A DNA stretch of 64,000 nt. Source: Parasphingorhabdus halotolerans. Lineage in GTDB: Bacteria; Pseudomonadota; Alphaproteobacteria; Sphingomonadales; Sphingomonadaceae. The notes beneath the pieces were generated by a model. It did not search any database, was not told the DNA's origin, and saw nothing but the letters and a program-made list of their open reading frames with translations. The position numbers were made by a program, and so were the translations under genes. The first letter of the stretch is position 1; every line of letters starts with the position of its first letter. Below are positions 27,267 through 35,778 of the stretch, one piece after another. Location: contig NZ_CP051217.1 of NCBI RefSeq assembly GCF_012516475.1, positions 620,001-684,000 on the forward strand, given 5' to 3'.

Positions 27267-30029
27267 ATGCCTGAAACCCTTCGCCGCTCAATGCCGCCGG
27301 TCAAGGTTCGGCGCAAGATCTACGCTGCCAGTCTTTTCATACTCTCGCTATACACGGGCTACCAGTTCTGGATATCCGGACTGACTACGCTGCTGGTCGC
27401 CTTGCTGGTACCTATCGTGATTGTCATTCTTCTTTGGATTTGCCCCTTCACACCGCCAAATATGCTTGAAGAAAATACTCGAAAAACGGCGGCGTCCGAA
27501 CCGCCGCCGATGCCAATCAAAAAAAGGATAATCCTGTTTTCCGATGGCACTGGCAACAGCAGCGCGAAACTGTTCAAGACGAATGTCTGGCGGATTTATC
27601 AGGCGATTGACTTCGGCTATGTTTCGTCGGGCGATACGATGCAAATCGGAAGTTACAGTGATGGTGTCGGCAATTCATCATTTAAGCCGATAGCAATCCT
27701 GGGCGGGATATTCGGTTTGGGCTTGCGCCGCAATGTTATCCATCTTTACCGATTCCTGTGCCGCAACTACACTCCGGGCGACGAGATTTTTGTTTTCGGT
27801 TTCAGTCGCGGTGCTTATACGGTCCGGATATTGACGGCGCTGATCGCAGATCAGGGAGTGATAACAGAATATCGGGACGAGCGTCATCTGAACAGTTTGT
27901 CAAATGCCGCATATCGGGAATTTGTAAGGGCTAACGTGCCTGGATCATTCCCTTGGATCACCAAATCCATGCGTTTCGTGCGTGACGTCAACACCCGGTT
28001 CTTTGCTTGGCTTCTGGATCCTTTTCCGCAGGAGGTCAGCCGAGACATGGCCGAAATCGATTTTGTTGGCGTTTGGGATACGGTCGGTGCCTATGGTGGG
28101 CCTATTATGGAGATAACTCGTGGCATTGACCGCTGGGTGGCTCCGCTCAGTATGACCGACTACATGCTGTCCGGAAAAGTAAAAATGGCGCGCCATGCCC
28201 TCGCTCTCGACGACGAACGTGCCTCTTTCCGCCCGCTCGTATGGGATGAAGTTCATGAAGAGGAACAGCGTATTTACAGCGGAAAGCTAATCAAAAAATT
28301 GGAAGATGAAAACCTCGCAAGTGCAGAACGCGAGAAACTGGAAATCGAATTCGACAAGGTCAAAAACTTCAAAAGAGGTCGAATAAAACAGGTTTGGTTC
28401 TGCGGCATGCATGCTGATGTTGGCGGCGGTTATCCCGATGAGAGCCTAAGCTATGTTTCACTAATGTGGATGATTGACGAAATCGGCGATCGCCTTGAAT
28501 TCCTGCCAAGCGAAGTCGAGCGTTTGCGTAAGGGCGCTAATATTTTTGGCCCGATCCATAATAGCAGGCAGGGGATTGGTGCCTATTATCGGTATCAGCC
28601 CAGAAAGATAACGGCCTTCATGCATCATGAGGGAGACAGGGATAAGATCGGCCGCACATTGTCCCACCGCGATCCGCTGGTTACATTTCCATCAAGATCG
28701 GATCCTGCCGGCGCCCCAAAAATGAAATATCGTGGACTGCTTACGCATTGCAGCATTCATTCGACTGTATTGGTACGCATCGCCGCCGGAACCGACAATT
28801 ATGCACCAGTCGGGTTGCCCAGGACATTTGATATTGAAGGTAAACTCAATATCCTAAACAACAAGGATAGACATAATCTGGACAAAAAAATTGCTCATTT
28901 GCTTTCCGGTGAAAAAATTGCTGATCGCGCAGTCGAACAGGAACGCATATGGGATCATGTTTCGTGGCGAAGAGGTATCTATTTTGCTTCTCTTACACTG
29001 ACTTTACTGTTTCTAGCGATGCCGCTTTGGCCAGCATCAATGTCGGGTTCTCCTAACAATGTCGATGATCGCTGGGTCGGGGGACTGGCAGCCAACCTGT
29101 TCACGCCGATCCTTCCGGGGTTTGCCGAATATTGGCTGGTTGAATTTGAACAGCAACCGGTCGTTTTTTTGGGTTTGCTGGTAACCATATTGGCGTTGCT
29201 CATCTCCGGCGGATTTCTGGAACGCCTGTTGCGAGATGGCTCTCGGACAATGTGGTGGGCGGCGCTGGACGACCCTGCTCAAAACCTGAAAATGAAAAAC
29301 CGCTTGCGCGACAATTACTCCTACCAGCGCATCCTCCAATTTCTTAAATGGTCCCTCACACCCAATTTTCTGGGAATGGCTGCGGTTGGACTGATCGCCT
29401 ATCTTGCCGCCAGTATCGGCGTGCAAGGCTGGATGGTATATGCGGAACGGAACGGCAGTTTGTGCGGAATCGAAGCTGCGGAACAGGGGTTGGTAAATAG
29501 AAAATATATCTTGGATAAATCCTGCAACGATACCGGGATAACTATCAAAGAAAAAGAAACATATGAAATTGCCTTCGTTGCAATTGGGCAGAGCCGGTCG
29601 GATCGGGATTCTGCTCTTTTTGGAGTGAGCGTCTGGGATTTGTTCTCCGATACCGACGCCAAGAAAACTAGCGGGCTTGCCGACCGTTTGTCACTCCTGT
29701 TTGGCACTCCGTTTCGCCGGATTGTTCCGGCCAGATGGATTCAGCCGCTTTATCTCGTTCGCGATTACTCGAGTCAATCTCTGGAAGCAAATAGTGAAAG
29801 AGTCGGTGACGATATTTCCATTAAAGTGATCAAGTTCGAAACGATAAAGCATAATGACGGAGAAACGAGGGCCATTGCGATCATCAAGACCCCACAGAAA
29901 GGTCGTCTTTTCCTGTTCGCCAACGATGCCGGATTCCCGGGTCTGAAAGGCCTCGCCTGCAGAAATACGCCGTCAAATATTTGCGATGTCAAAATCAACG
30001 TTGAAGTCAGGCGTCTCGAAGCAAGTTGA
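27267..30029 (+). CDS. Membrane-anchored DUF2235 (Tle1-like) alpha/beta hydrolase
   Basis: A 920-residue protein. I prefer the ATG at 27267, with GGAGA eight bases upstream, to a GTG at 27231. Two hydrophobic helices lie near residues 17-60. Then comes the DUF2235 hydrolase domain: KKRIILFSDGTGNSS, the nucleophile elbow FGFSRGAYT (Ser near 180), IDFVGVWDTVGAYG (Asp region) and MHADVGGGYPDES (His region). Further hydrophobic stretches occur around residues 570-590, 625-660 and 700-720, with a soluble C-terminal region. DUF2235 includes type VI phospholipase effectors (Tle1), but there are no T6SS genes here and the protein looks like an integral membrane enzyme, so a housekeeping lipid or ester hydrolase is as likely. 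Substrate unknown. Confidence 0.82.
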   Translation: MPETLRRSMPPVKVRRKIYAASLFILSLYTGYQFWISGLTTLLVALLVPIVIVILLWICPFTPPNMLEENTRKTAASEPPPMPIKKRIILFSDGTGNSSAKLFKTNVWRIYQAIDFGYVSSGDTMQIGSYSDGVGNSSFKPIAILGGIFGLGLRRNVIHLYRFLCRNYTPGDEIFVFGFSRGAYTVRILTALIADQGVITEYRDERHLNSLSNAAYREFVRANVPGSFPWITKSMRFVRDVNTRFFAWLLDPFPQEVSRDMAEIDFVGVWDTVGAYGGPIMEITRGIDRWVAPLSMTDYMLSGKVKMARHALALDDERASFRPLVWDEVHEEEQRIYSGKLIKKLEDENLASAEREKLEIEFDKVKNFKRGRIKQVWFCGMHADVGGGYPDESLSYVSLMWMIDEIGDRLEFLPSEVERLRKGANIFGPIHNSRQGIGAYYRYQPRKITAFMHHEGDRDKIGRTLSHRDPLVTFPSRSDPAGAPKMKYRGLLTHCSIHSTVLVRIAAGTDNYAPVGLPRTFDIEGKLNILNNKDRHNLDKKIAHLLSGEKIADRAVEQERIWDHVSWRRGIYFASLTLTLLFLAMPLWPASMSGSPNNVDDRWVGGLAANLFTPILPGFAEYWLVEFEQQPVVFLGLLVTILALLISGGFLERLLRDGSRTMWWAALDDPAQNLKMKNRLRDNYSYQRILQFLKWSLTPNFLGMAAVGLIAYLAASIGVQGWMVYAERNGSLCGIEAAEQGLVNRKYILDKSCNDTGITIKEKETYEIAFVAIGQSRSDRDSALFGVSVWDLFSDTDAKKTSGLADRLSLLFGTPFRRIVPARWIQPLYLVRDYSSQSLEANSERVGDDISIKVIKFETIKHNDGETRAIAIIKTPQKGRLFLFANDAGFPGLKGLACRNTPSNICDVKINVEVRRLEAS

Positions 30030-30345
30030 GCACGAATCTAGCTGATACTTTAAACGCGACAATCGGATTTACAGATGCAATATTCCAGAAAAGGAACGAT
30101 GACGGCGCGAAGCGCTTTCGAGTAATAAATCGTCTGCCGTGAATATTGCAAACTGGAGTGATTGCCGATGAAAGGCGTGCTGCGCCTGCCATCTTAGCTC
30201 CATTTATCTTAACTGTTATGGAGTTCTGGAATGTTCCGAATGGTGGATGTTCGGGGATCCGGATGGTTTCATTAAAAAGTCCAGGCGACAGCGAAAAGCC
30301 CTCCAATGACCGGCATAACTACCTGCAGCCAACGGATTTAACCAC
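30030..30345. other. Non-coding interval between the DUF2235 gene and the hup terminator
   Basis: About 316 bases with no supported gene, repeat or promoter. Open frames in it lack family resemblance and ribosome-binding sites. Confidence 0.5.
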
Positions 30346-30346
30346 G

Positions 30347-30378
30347 AAAAAGGCGGGTCCCATTTATGGGTACCCGCC
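30347..30378 (-). terminator. Rho-independent terminator after hup
   Basis: On the minus strand, GGCGGGT-A-CCCAT pairs with ATGGG-ACCCGCC (one bulged base) and is followed by TTTTT at 30351-30347. The plus-strand side also ends in a T-run (GAATTTTT), so it could act in both directions. A smaller GC hairpin (GGGGG…CCCCC, 30411-30432) lies nearer to the hup stop. Confidence 0.75.
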
Positions 30379-30438
30379 TGAATTTTTCGAACAAAGCGCG
30401 AAAACAACAGGGGGACGCATTGAGCGCCCCCGGATTGC

Positions 30439-30714
30439 TTATTTGTTTACGGCGTCTTTCAAGCCTTTGCCGGCTTTGAATTTTGCCTGTGTGGATGCAG
30501 GAATCTGCATTGGCTCGCCTGTACGTGGGTTACGGCCGGTTGAAGCTTTACGCTTTGATGTTGAGAATGTACCGAAACCAACGAGGCGAACTTCGCCGCC
30601 GCCGCTGAGTGCTTTGGTGATGGAATCAAAAACTGCGTCTACGGCTTTGCCCGCATCGCTTTTGCTGAGGCCGCTGTGGTCTGCAACACTACTGATAAGA
30701 TCCTGTTTATTCAT
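30439..30714 (-). CDS. hup: DNA-binding protein HU
   Basis: Small nucleoid protein that bends and wraps DNA without sequence preference. The ATG at 30714 gives 91 residues starting MNKQDLISSVADHSGLSKSDAGKAVDAVF, the typical HU helix pair, followed by VRLVGFGTFSTSKRKASTGRNPRTGEPM with the DNA-binding arm (GRNPRTGE) and a short Lys-rich end. An in-frame upstream start at 30792 would add unrelated residues. lon lies upstream on the same strand, the common lon-hup order, but the 244-base gap and the promoter below suggest separate transcription. Confidence 0.96.
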   Translation of the reverse strand: MNKQDLISSVADHSGLSKSDAGKAVDAVFDSITKALSGGGEVRLVGFGTFSTSKRKASTGRNPRTGEPMQIPASTQAKFKAGKGLKDAVNK

Positions 30715-30776
30715 TATGGGTATCCCCCCTTCTCTAAAGACTAAAGATATTTTTAGACGCGACTCTGTCTGACCGC

Positions 30777-30805
30777 AGTAAGTACAAAACACCCATGTGA
30801 GTCAA
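30777..30805 (-). promoter_or_regulatory. Candidate promoter of hup
   Basis: On the minus strand TTGACT (30805-30800) and CTTACT (30782-30777) are 17 bases apart. The -35 box is excellent and the -10 box is poor. It lies about 63 bases before the hup start. Confidence 0.4.
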
Positions 30806-30958
30806 AGGAAAACCGCTATTTTCTGCGCCAAAGTTGTAATTTTTACGTTGAATCATTCAAAACGATGCAGATTCAATATTCTCCTGCCTGTTTTGCCAGT
30901 TTTCAGGTCAAAAAGGCAACGTCTCTGCCTGTCGCCACGACTCGCAGAATAACAAATT

Positions 30959-33385
30959 TTAGTGGCGCGCTATCGAACCGGCATCATCGGAAACCGGCGC
31001 GGTCGCATGGCTGGCAAGCTCGTCAGCATCACTCCATTCAATCGGCTCAACCTTTTCCGTAAGGGCTATTGCTAGAGCCTCGTCAACATGACTCACTGGA
31101 ATAATCTTGAGATTGGACGTTATATTCTCAGGTATCTCGACCAGATCTTTCTCATTTTCCGCTGGAATAAGCACTGTCGTAATGCCTCCCCGCAGGGCGG
31201 CCAGTAATTTTTCTTTCAGTCCGCCGATGGGCAAAACACGACCGCGAAGAGTGACCTCTCCGGTCATTGCAACATCACGGCGCACAGCAATTCCCGTCAA
31301 CGTAGAAACAATTGCGGTGACGATACCAACACCGGCAGATGGACCGTCTTTTGGCACAGCGCCCTCGGGCAAGTGAATATGAATATCCTTGCGAGCAAAC
31401 AGGCTGGGCTTGATCCCGTAGGAAGGTGCGCGCGCTTTAACGAATGACAAAGCTGCCTGAACGGATTCCTGCATGACATCGCCGAGCTTGCCGGTTGTCC
31501 TGATCTGGCCTTTTCCGGAAACTGTCACCGACTCAATCGTCAGCAATTCGCCGCCAACTTCTGTCCAAGCCAGTCCAGTGACCGCACCCACCTGATTTAC
31601 TTCCTCACCGACGCCGTGCCGAAACTTGCGTACGCCAGCATATTCCGAAAGATTGTCCGTGGTGATTTCTATACTTTTATATTCGCCTTCCAGTATCCGG
31701 CGCAGTGCCTTACGGGCTAACTTGGCAATTTCCCGTTCCAGTGTGCGAACACCAGCTTCGCGGGTATAGTAGCGGATGAGATCGCGCAGTGCATCGTCGT
31801 GCAACGCAAATTCTCCGTCTTTCAGACCATGTGCTTCAATCTGCTTCTCGAGCAAATGACGCTTGGCGATCTCCACCTTTTCGTCCTCAGTATACCCTTC
31901 GAGACGGATGATTTCCATCCTGTCCAACAGCGGCTGCGGAAGATTGAGCGAGTTTGCCGTGGTCACAAACATGATGTCCGACAGATCAATATCGATTTCC
32001 AGATAGTGATCCTGGAATTTATCATTTTGTTCTGGATCAAGCACTTCAAGTAGCGCGGAGGCAGGATCGCCGCGGAAATCCTGACCCAGCTTGTCGATCT
32101 CATCCAGCAAGAACAATGGATTAGATGTGCCCGCTTTTTTAAGATTGGATACAATCTTGCCGGGGAGCGATCCGATATACGTCCGGCGATGGCCACGTAT
32201 TTCGGCCTCATCACGGACACCACCTAGAGACTGGCGTACAAATTCGCGACCTGTTGCGCGAGCAATGGAACGTCCTAGCGACGTTTTGCCAACGCCGGGA
32301 GGACCCACAAGGCACAAAATCGGGCCTTTGAGTTTATTCGTGCGCGCCTGGACAGCGAGATATTCCACGATGCGCTCTTTCACCTTTTCGAGCGCGAAAT
32401 GATCGTCATCGAGAATTTTCTCGGCTTGCTTGATATCTTTTTTCAGTCGCGATTTTTTGCCCCACGGCAGGCCGAGCAGGACATCAAGGTAATTGCGCAC
32501 TACCGTCGCCTCGGCCGACATCGGTTGCATGCCCTTGAGCTTTTTAAATTCGGTTCCAGCCTTGGTTTTGGCTTCCTTGGAGAGCTTTGTCTCTTCAATC
32601 TTCTTGCCAAGCGCGGAGAGCTCATCGCCCTCGCCATCTTCATCGCCCAATTCACGCTGGATAGCTTTCATCTGCTCATTGAGATAATATTCGCGCTGGG
32701 TTTTCTCCATCTGGCGCTTAACGCGGCCACGAATCTTCTTTTCAACCTGGAGAACGCCAAGTTCGCCTTCCATGAACGCAAACACCATTTCAAGACGCTT
32801 CATCGGATCACTCTCGATCAGAAGACTCTGTTTATCGGCCACCTTCACATTTATATTCGCGGCAACTGCATCAGCAAGTTTGGAGACATTCTCGATTTCG
32901 CCAAGCTGCACAACAGTTTCAGCCGGCATTTTCTTGTTCAGTTTGGAATAATTCTCAAACTGGTCGACAACCGAGCGCATCAACGCCGCGACCTCTGGAC
33001 CTTCAGCCGTACCCTCGTTCATCAATTCAATTTGGGCCAGCACATAACCGTCAGCCTGATCATCCAGTGCGATATGGCTTGCACGTTGCTTGCCTTCTAC
33101 CAGCACCCGCACAGTGCCATCTGGCAATTTCAAAAGCTGTAATACCGTCGCCACAACGCCAAGATCATATAGCTGATCGCGGCCAGGATCATCCTCTGCC
33201 GGATCAAGCTGCGCGACAAGGAAAATTTCCTTGTTTGAATCCATCGCTTTTTCCAGCGCCACAACGGATTTGTCACGGCCGACAAACAACGGCACAATCA
33301 TATTGGGAAACACCACAATATCGCGCAACGGAAGAAGCGGCAGAGCTTTGGTTTCAGGGGTAGAAACGGATTTAGGTTGTGACAT
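30959..33385 (-). CDS. lon: ATP-dependent protease Lon
   Basis: Cytoplasmic AAA+ serine protease that removes misfolded and regulatory proteins. The ATG at 33385, preceded by GGAG, gives 808 residues. The N-terminal substrate domain begins LPLLPLRDIVVFPNMIVPLFVGR. The AAA+ core has Walker A GPPGVGKTS, Walker B FLLDEIDKLG and sensor residues. The protease domain has the catalytic Ser in KDGPSAGVG and Lys in LPIGGLKEKLLAA. A heat-shock-type promoter lies about 50 bases upstream, in line with Lon being a heat-shock protein. hup follows downstream. Confidence 0.98.
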   Translation of the reverse strand: MSQPKSVSTPETKALPLLPLRDIVVFPNMIVPLFVGRDKSVVALEKAMDSNKEIFLVAQLDPAEDDPGRDQLYDLGVVATVLQLLKLPDGTVRVLVEGKQRASHIALDDQADGYVLAQIELMNEGTAEGPEVAALMRSVVDQFENYSKLNKKMPAETVVQLGEIENVSKLADAVAANINVKVADKQSLLIESDPMKRLEMVFAFMEGELGVLQVEKKIRGRVKRQMEKTQREYYLNEQMKAIQRELGDEDGEGDELSALGKKIEETKLSKEAKTKAGTEFKKLKGMQPMSAEATVVRNYLDVLLGLPWGKKSRLKKDIKQAEKILDDDHFALEKVKERIVEYLAVQARTNKLKGPILCLVGPPGVGKTSLGRSIARATGREFVRQSLGGVRDEAEIRGHRRTYIGSLPGKIVSNLKKAGTSNPLFLLDEIDKLGQDFRGDPASALLEVLDPEQNDKFQDHYLEIDIDLSDIMFVTTANSLNLPQPLLDRMEIIRLEGYTEDEKVEIAKRHLLEKQIEAHGLKDGEFALHDDALRDLIRYYTREAGVRTLEREIAKLARKALRRILEGEYKSIEITTDNLSEYAGVRKFRHGVGEEVNQVGAVTGLAWTEVGGELLTIESVTVSGKGQIRTTGKLGDVMQESVQAALSFVKARAPSYGIKPSLFARKDIHIHLPEGAVPKDGPSAGVGIVTAIVSTLTGIAVRRDVAMTGEVTLRGRVLPIGGLKEKLLAALRGGITTVLIPAENEKDLVEIPENITSNLKIIPVSHVDEALAIALTEKVEPIEWSDADELASHATAPVSDDAGSIARH

Positions 33386-33438
33386 GGATACTCCAAAACG
33401 TTGCGCGGTCGCAGTAATCAATCGCGCGCTTGTGCCAG

Positions 33439-33468
33439 ATATATGGTGCCTTCCAACATCACTTCAAG
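33439..33468 (-). promoter_or_regulatory. Sigma-32-type heat-shock promoter of lon
   Basis: On the minus strand CTTGAAG (33468-33462), a 15-base spacer, then CCATATAT (33446-33439). This closely follows the RpoH consensus (CTTGAAA, 11-16 bases, CCCATNT). The predicted transcript start is about 47 bases before the lon ATG. Confidence 0.65.
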
Positions 33469-33495
33469 CAAGAAGCGACAAAAGCCCGCAAACGC

Positions 33496-33831
33496 CTAAA
33501 AAGGGAGTTTAAAACCTGGGGGTAACTGCATACCGCTCGTCATCTTGCTCATTTCTTGGTTGCTCAACGCATCGGCTTTGTCCCGCGCATCGTTAAACGC
33601 TGCGGCGACCAGATCTTCCAAAATGCCCTTTTCTTCTGCTTTTATGAGACTGTCATCAATGCTAACCCCCAGTATCCGGCCCTTGGCAGTGGCTTTAACA
33701 GAAACCAGTCCACCGCCAGATTTGCCTTCCACTTCTAGACTGTCGAGCTTTTTCTGCGCCTCTTCCATCTGTGTCTGAACGGTTTGCGCCGCTTCTTGCG
33801 CGGCTTTCATCATTTCTTCCATTGATTTCAT
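33496..33831 (-). CDS. YbaB/EbfC family nucleoid-associated protein
   Basis: A 111-residue DNA-binding protein that forms tweezer-like dimers. It is rich in Met and Gln at the N-terminus (MKSMEEMMKAAQEAAQTVQTQM), followed by the family core VEGKSGGGLVSVKATAKGRILGVSID and ending MTSGMQLPPGFKLPF, a typical YbaB tail. It starts three bases after the dnaX stop, the standard dnaX-ybaB arrangement. In many bacteria recR follows; here recR is 17 kb away. Confidence 0.95.
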   Translation of the reverse strand: MKSMEEMMKAAQEAAQTVQTQMEEAQKKLDSLEVEGKSGGGLVSVKATAKGRILGVSIDDSLIKAEEKGILEDLVAAAFNDARDKADALSNQEMSKMTSGMQLPPGFKLPF

Positions 33832-33833
33832 GA

Positions 33834-35561
33834 CTATGAGCTCCTTGATTCTGGTAAATTATCGTCTGTCACTTCATCCAGCAATTCGGCATCCGGAAAG
33901 GCCTTCATCGCCGCTTTGACCAACGGGGTATCGAGAATGGCCTGGCGCTCGGCCTCTTTATCCAGCTGAATTTGTTCGGAAATACTTGGGTTCGCTTCGC
34001 CAACCCCTTCGGCAATCTGCCATTGCACTCCGGTTATATTCTGCAACAATCCAGCCATTGTCTTAATATCATCAGCCCGCAACGACGCTGATTTTTCGAA
34101 TATAATCTTGGGAGGACTAAATTCGATCAACCGCATGTAGCTCCTAAGAAAACCTTCAAGTTTCGCATCGACACCACCGATCAACTCGACCGCCTCATCA
34201 AAAGTCTTCGGCAACCGGCTATCGGAAGCGTTCTGCGGAATATCATTAGCGACTTCCAGCGTTTTCGCAGCGACAGGCTCTGATGATTGCGCCGATTCAG
34301 GAACTGTTTTCTGTGTCGCGGGCGAGGCAGTTGATTGCGCGTCACTCAGCATCTTCGTTAGTGTGCCGGGATCAGGCATTTCTGCCGCACAAAGCACGCG
34401 CAGCAATGCCATATCGCAAGCCTCGCGTGGAAGATGTGCCTGTTGCACCTCTTCATAACCTTTGAGAAGAAGCTGCCATAGCCTGTGGAGAACTGGATAA
34501 GAAAGTTCTTCCGACCATTGTGCGAGCTGGGCTTTAGCCTCTTCGGACAACGTCGGATCATTGGCGCGACCGACTTTGTAGAGCGTCACTTGATGCGAAA
34601 GCGACAACAAGCCATTCATCAAGGAAAGCGGCTCCACCCCGATTTTATAATGCTCGCCAATGGCATCTAGCAATGCAGTCGAATCGCCAGCCAGCAAATG
34701 GCCAAATAAACGGCGCACGGCGCTGCGATCCGACAGGCCCAGCATTTCCCGGATTTGTGTGGCTTTGATCCTGCCGCCGCCGTCCATATCGGCATGAGCA
34801 ATGGCCTGATCCAAAATCGACTGGCCATCGCGCGCAGATCCTTCGGCCGCTTGCGCAATCAGATTGAGAGCATCGTCGTCGGCTTCAACGCCTTCCTTTT
34901 CACATATCATGCGAAAATTTTCGGCCAGCAGCTCCGGGGTAATCCGCTTCAAATCAAAGCGTTGGCAGCGGGACAGCACCGTGATCGGCACTTTGTTCAC
35001 TTCAGTCGTCGCGAATATGAATTTCACATGGCTAGGCGGTTCCTCCAGCGTTTTCAACAGTGCGTTGAACGCGTTTTTCGACAGCATGTGGACTTCGTCT
35101 ATAATGTAGATCTTGTAACGCGCGGAAACCGAGGAATAGCGCACGGCTTCGATAATTTCGCGAACGTCATCAACTCCGGTATGGCTAGCGGCATCCATCT
35201 CGATGACATCAATAAAACTGCCTTCGGCAATTGATCGGCAAGGTTCGCATTTGCCGCACGGATTGATGGTCGGTCCGCCCTGCCCGTCTTCGCCAATGCA
35301 GTTGAGCGCTTTGGCGATAAGGCGCGCGGTCGTTGTTTTCCCGACCCCGCGGACGCCGGTCATCAGGAATGCATGGGCGAGCCGGTCGCGTTTAATGGCA
35401 TTGCCTAGCGTCTGCACCATCGCGTCCTGCCCAATCAACTCGTCAAAGCTGGAAGGCCGGTATTTCCGCGCCAATACGCGATAAGGTTGCGCGGAACCGG
35501 GTGCCGGTTGCTCCGGCGCTTCGACGTCGCTGGCTGCAAAAATATCAGATGAATCGGACAT
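33834..35561 (-). CDS. dnaX: DNA polymerase III subunit gamma/tau
   Basis: Clamp-loader ATPase of the replisome. With the ATG at 35561 the protein has 575 residues. The AAA+ domain is clear: YRVLARKYRPSSFDELIGQD, Walker A GVRGVGKTTTARL, a zinc module with NPCGKCEPC, DEVHMLS and LEEPPSHVKFIFATTE. The C-terminal third is variable with a proline/alanine/serine linker near residues 395-440, followed by the tau-type domain for polymerase binding. I see no obvious slippery heptamer for making a shorter gamma form. Confidence 0.97.
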   Translation of the reverse strand: MSDSSDIFAASDVEAPEQPAPGSAQPYRVLARKYRPSSFDELIGQDAMVQTLGNAIKRDRLAHAFLMTGVRGVGKTTTARLIAKALNCIGEDGQGGPTINPCGKCEPCRSIAEGSFIDVIEMDAASHTGVDDVREIIEAVRYSSVSARYKIYIIDEVHMLSKNAFNALLKTLEEPPSHVKFIFATTEVNKVPITVLSRCQRFDLKRITPELLAENFRMICEKEGVEADDDALNLIAQAAEGSARDGQSILDQAIAHADMDGGGRIKATQIREMLGLSDRSAVRRLFGHLLAGDSTALLDAIGEHYKIGVEPLSLMNGLLSLSHQVTLYKVGRANDPTLSEEAKAQLAQWSEELSYPVLHRLWQLLLKGYEEVQQAHLPREACDMALLRVLCAAEMPDPGTLTKMLSDAQSTASPATQKTVPESAQSSEPVAAKTLEVANDIPQNASDSRLPKTFDEAVELIGGVDAKLEGFLRSYMRLIEFSPPKIIFEKSASLRADDIKTMAGLLQNITGVQWQIAEGVGEANPSISEQIQLDKEAERQAILDTPLVKAAMKAFPDAELLDEVTDDNLPESRSS

Positions 35562-35656
35562 GGAGGACCAGTTTAGGCGCAAGGCACAAAATTGTCGAAG
35601 GCTTAAAGCGCCTCATCACGCCCAAAGCCCAAAAGCTGTGTAAATTTTATCAAGTA

Positions 35657-35745
35657 GGAGCCGGGCGACCCGCAGAAAAATCGTTACGGCTGCTTCCTTC
35701 CGGATCTGACCGGGTTGGCGAACACTACGTCCACCCGACTCCCGC
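35657..35745 (-). ncRNA. ffs: Signal recognition particle RNA (4.5S)
   Basis: The minus strand holds the universally conserved tip GGTCAGATCCGGAAGGAAGCAGCC, here written in parts: GGTCAGATCCGGAAGG then AAGCAGCC. The ends GGGAGTCGGG and CCCGGCTCC pair to close the rod-shaped hairpin, giving about 88 bases, normal for the small bacterial form. The RNA binds Ffh and targets membrane proteins co-translationally. It is placed between bla and dnaX; ffs next to dnaX is a common order. Exact ends are approximate. Confidence 0.92.
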
Positions 35746-35749
35746 GTCG

Positions 35750-35778
35750 CATATGGCCAGCTTTGCGTTCAGTTTCAA
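35750..35778 (-). promoter_or_regulatory. Promoter of ffs overlapping the 3' end of the beta-lactamase gene
   Basis: On the minus strand TTGAAA (35778-35773), a 17-base spacer, and CATATG (35755-35750). The predicted transcript start falls at about 35744, which matches the 5' end of the SRP RNA. The -35 box overlaps the last codons of the beta-lactamase gene. Confidence 0.65.

Noticed and set aside
27267..30029. DUF2235 gene as a type VI effector with toxin-immunity arrangement
   Set aside because: No immunity-like gene, VgrG, PAAR or T6SS gene is adjacent, and transmembrane segments at the N-terminus argue against a secreted effector.
30146..30772. A 208-codon plus-strand open frame covering the gap and hup
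   Set aside because: It reads through the hup terminator and antisense to hup; no homology recognised.
32399..33142. A 247-codon plus-strand open frame rich in Phe, Leu and His
   Set aside because: Antisense shadow of the lon N-terminal coding region.
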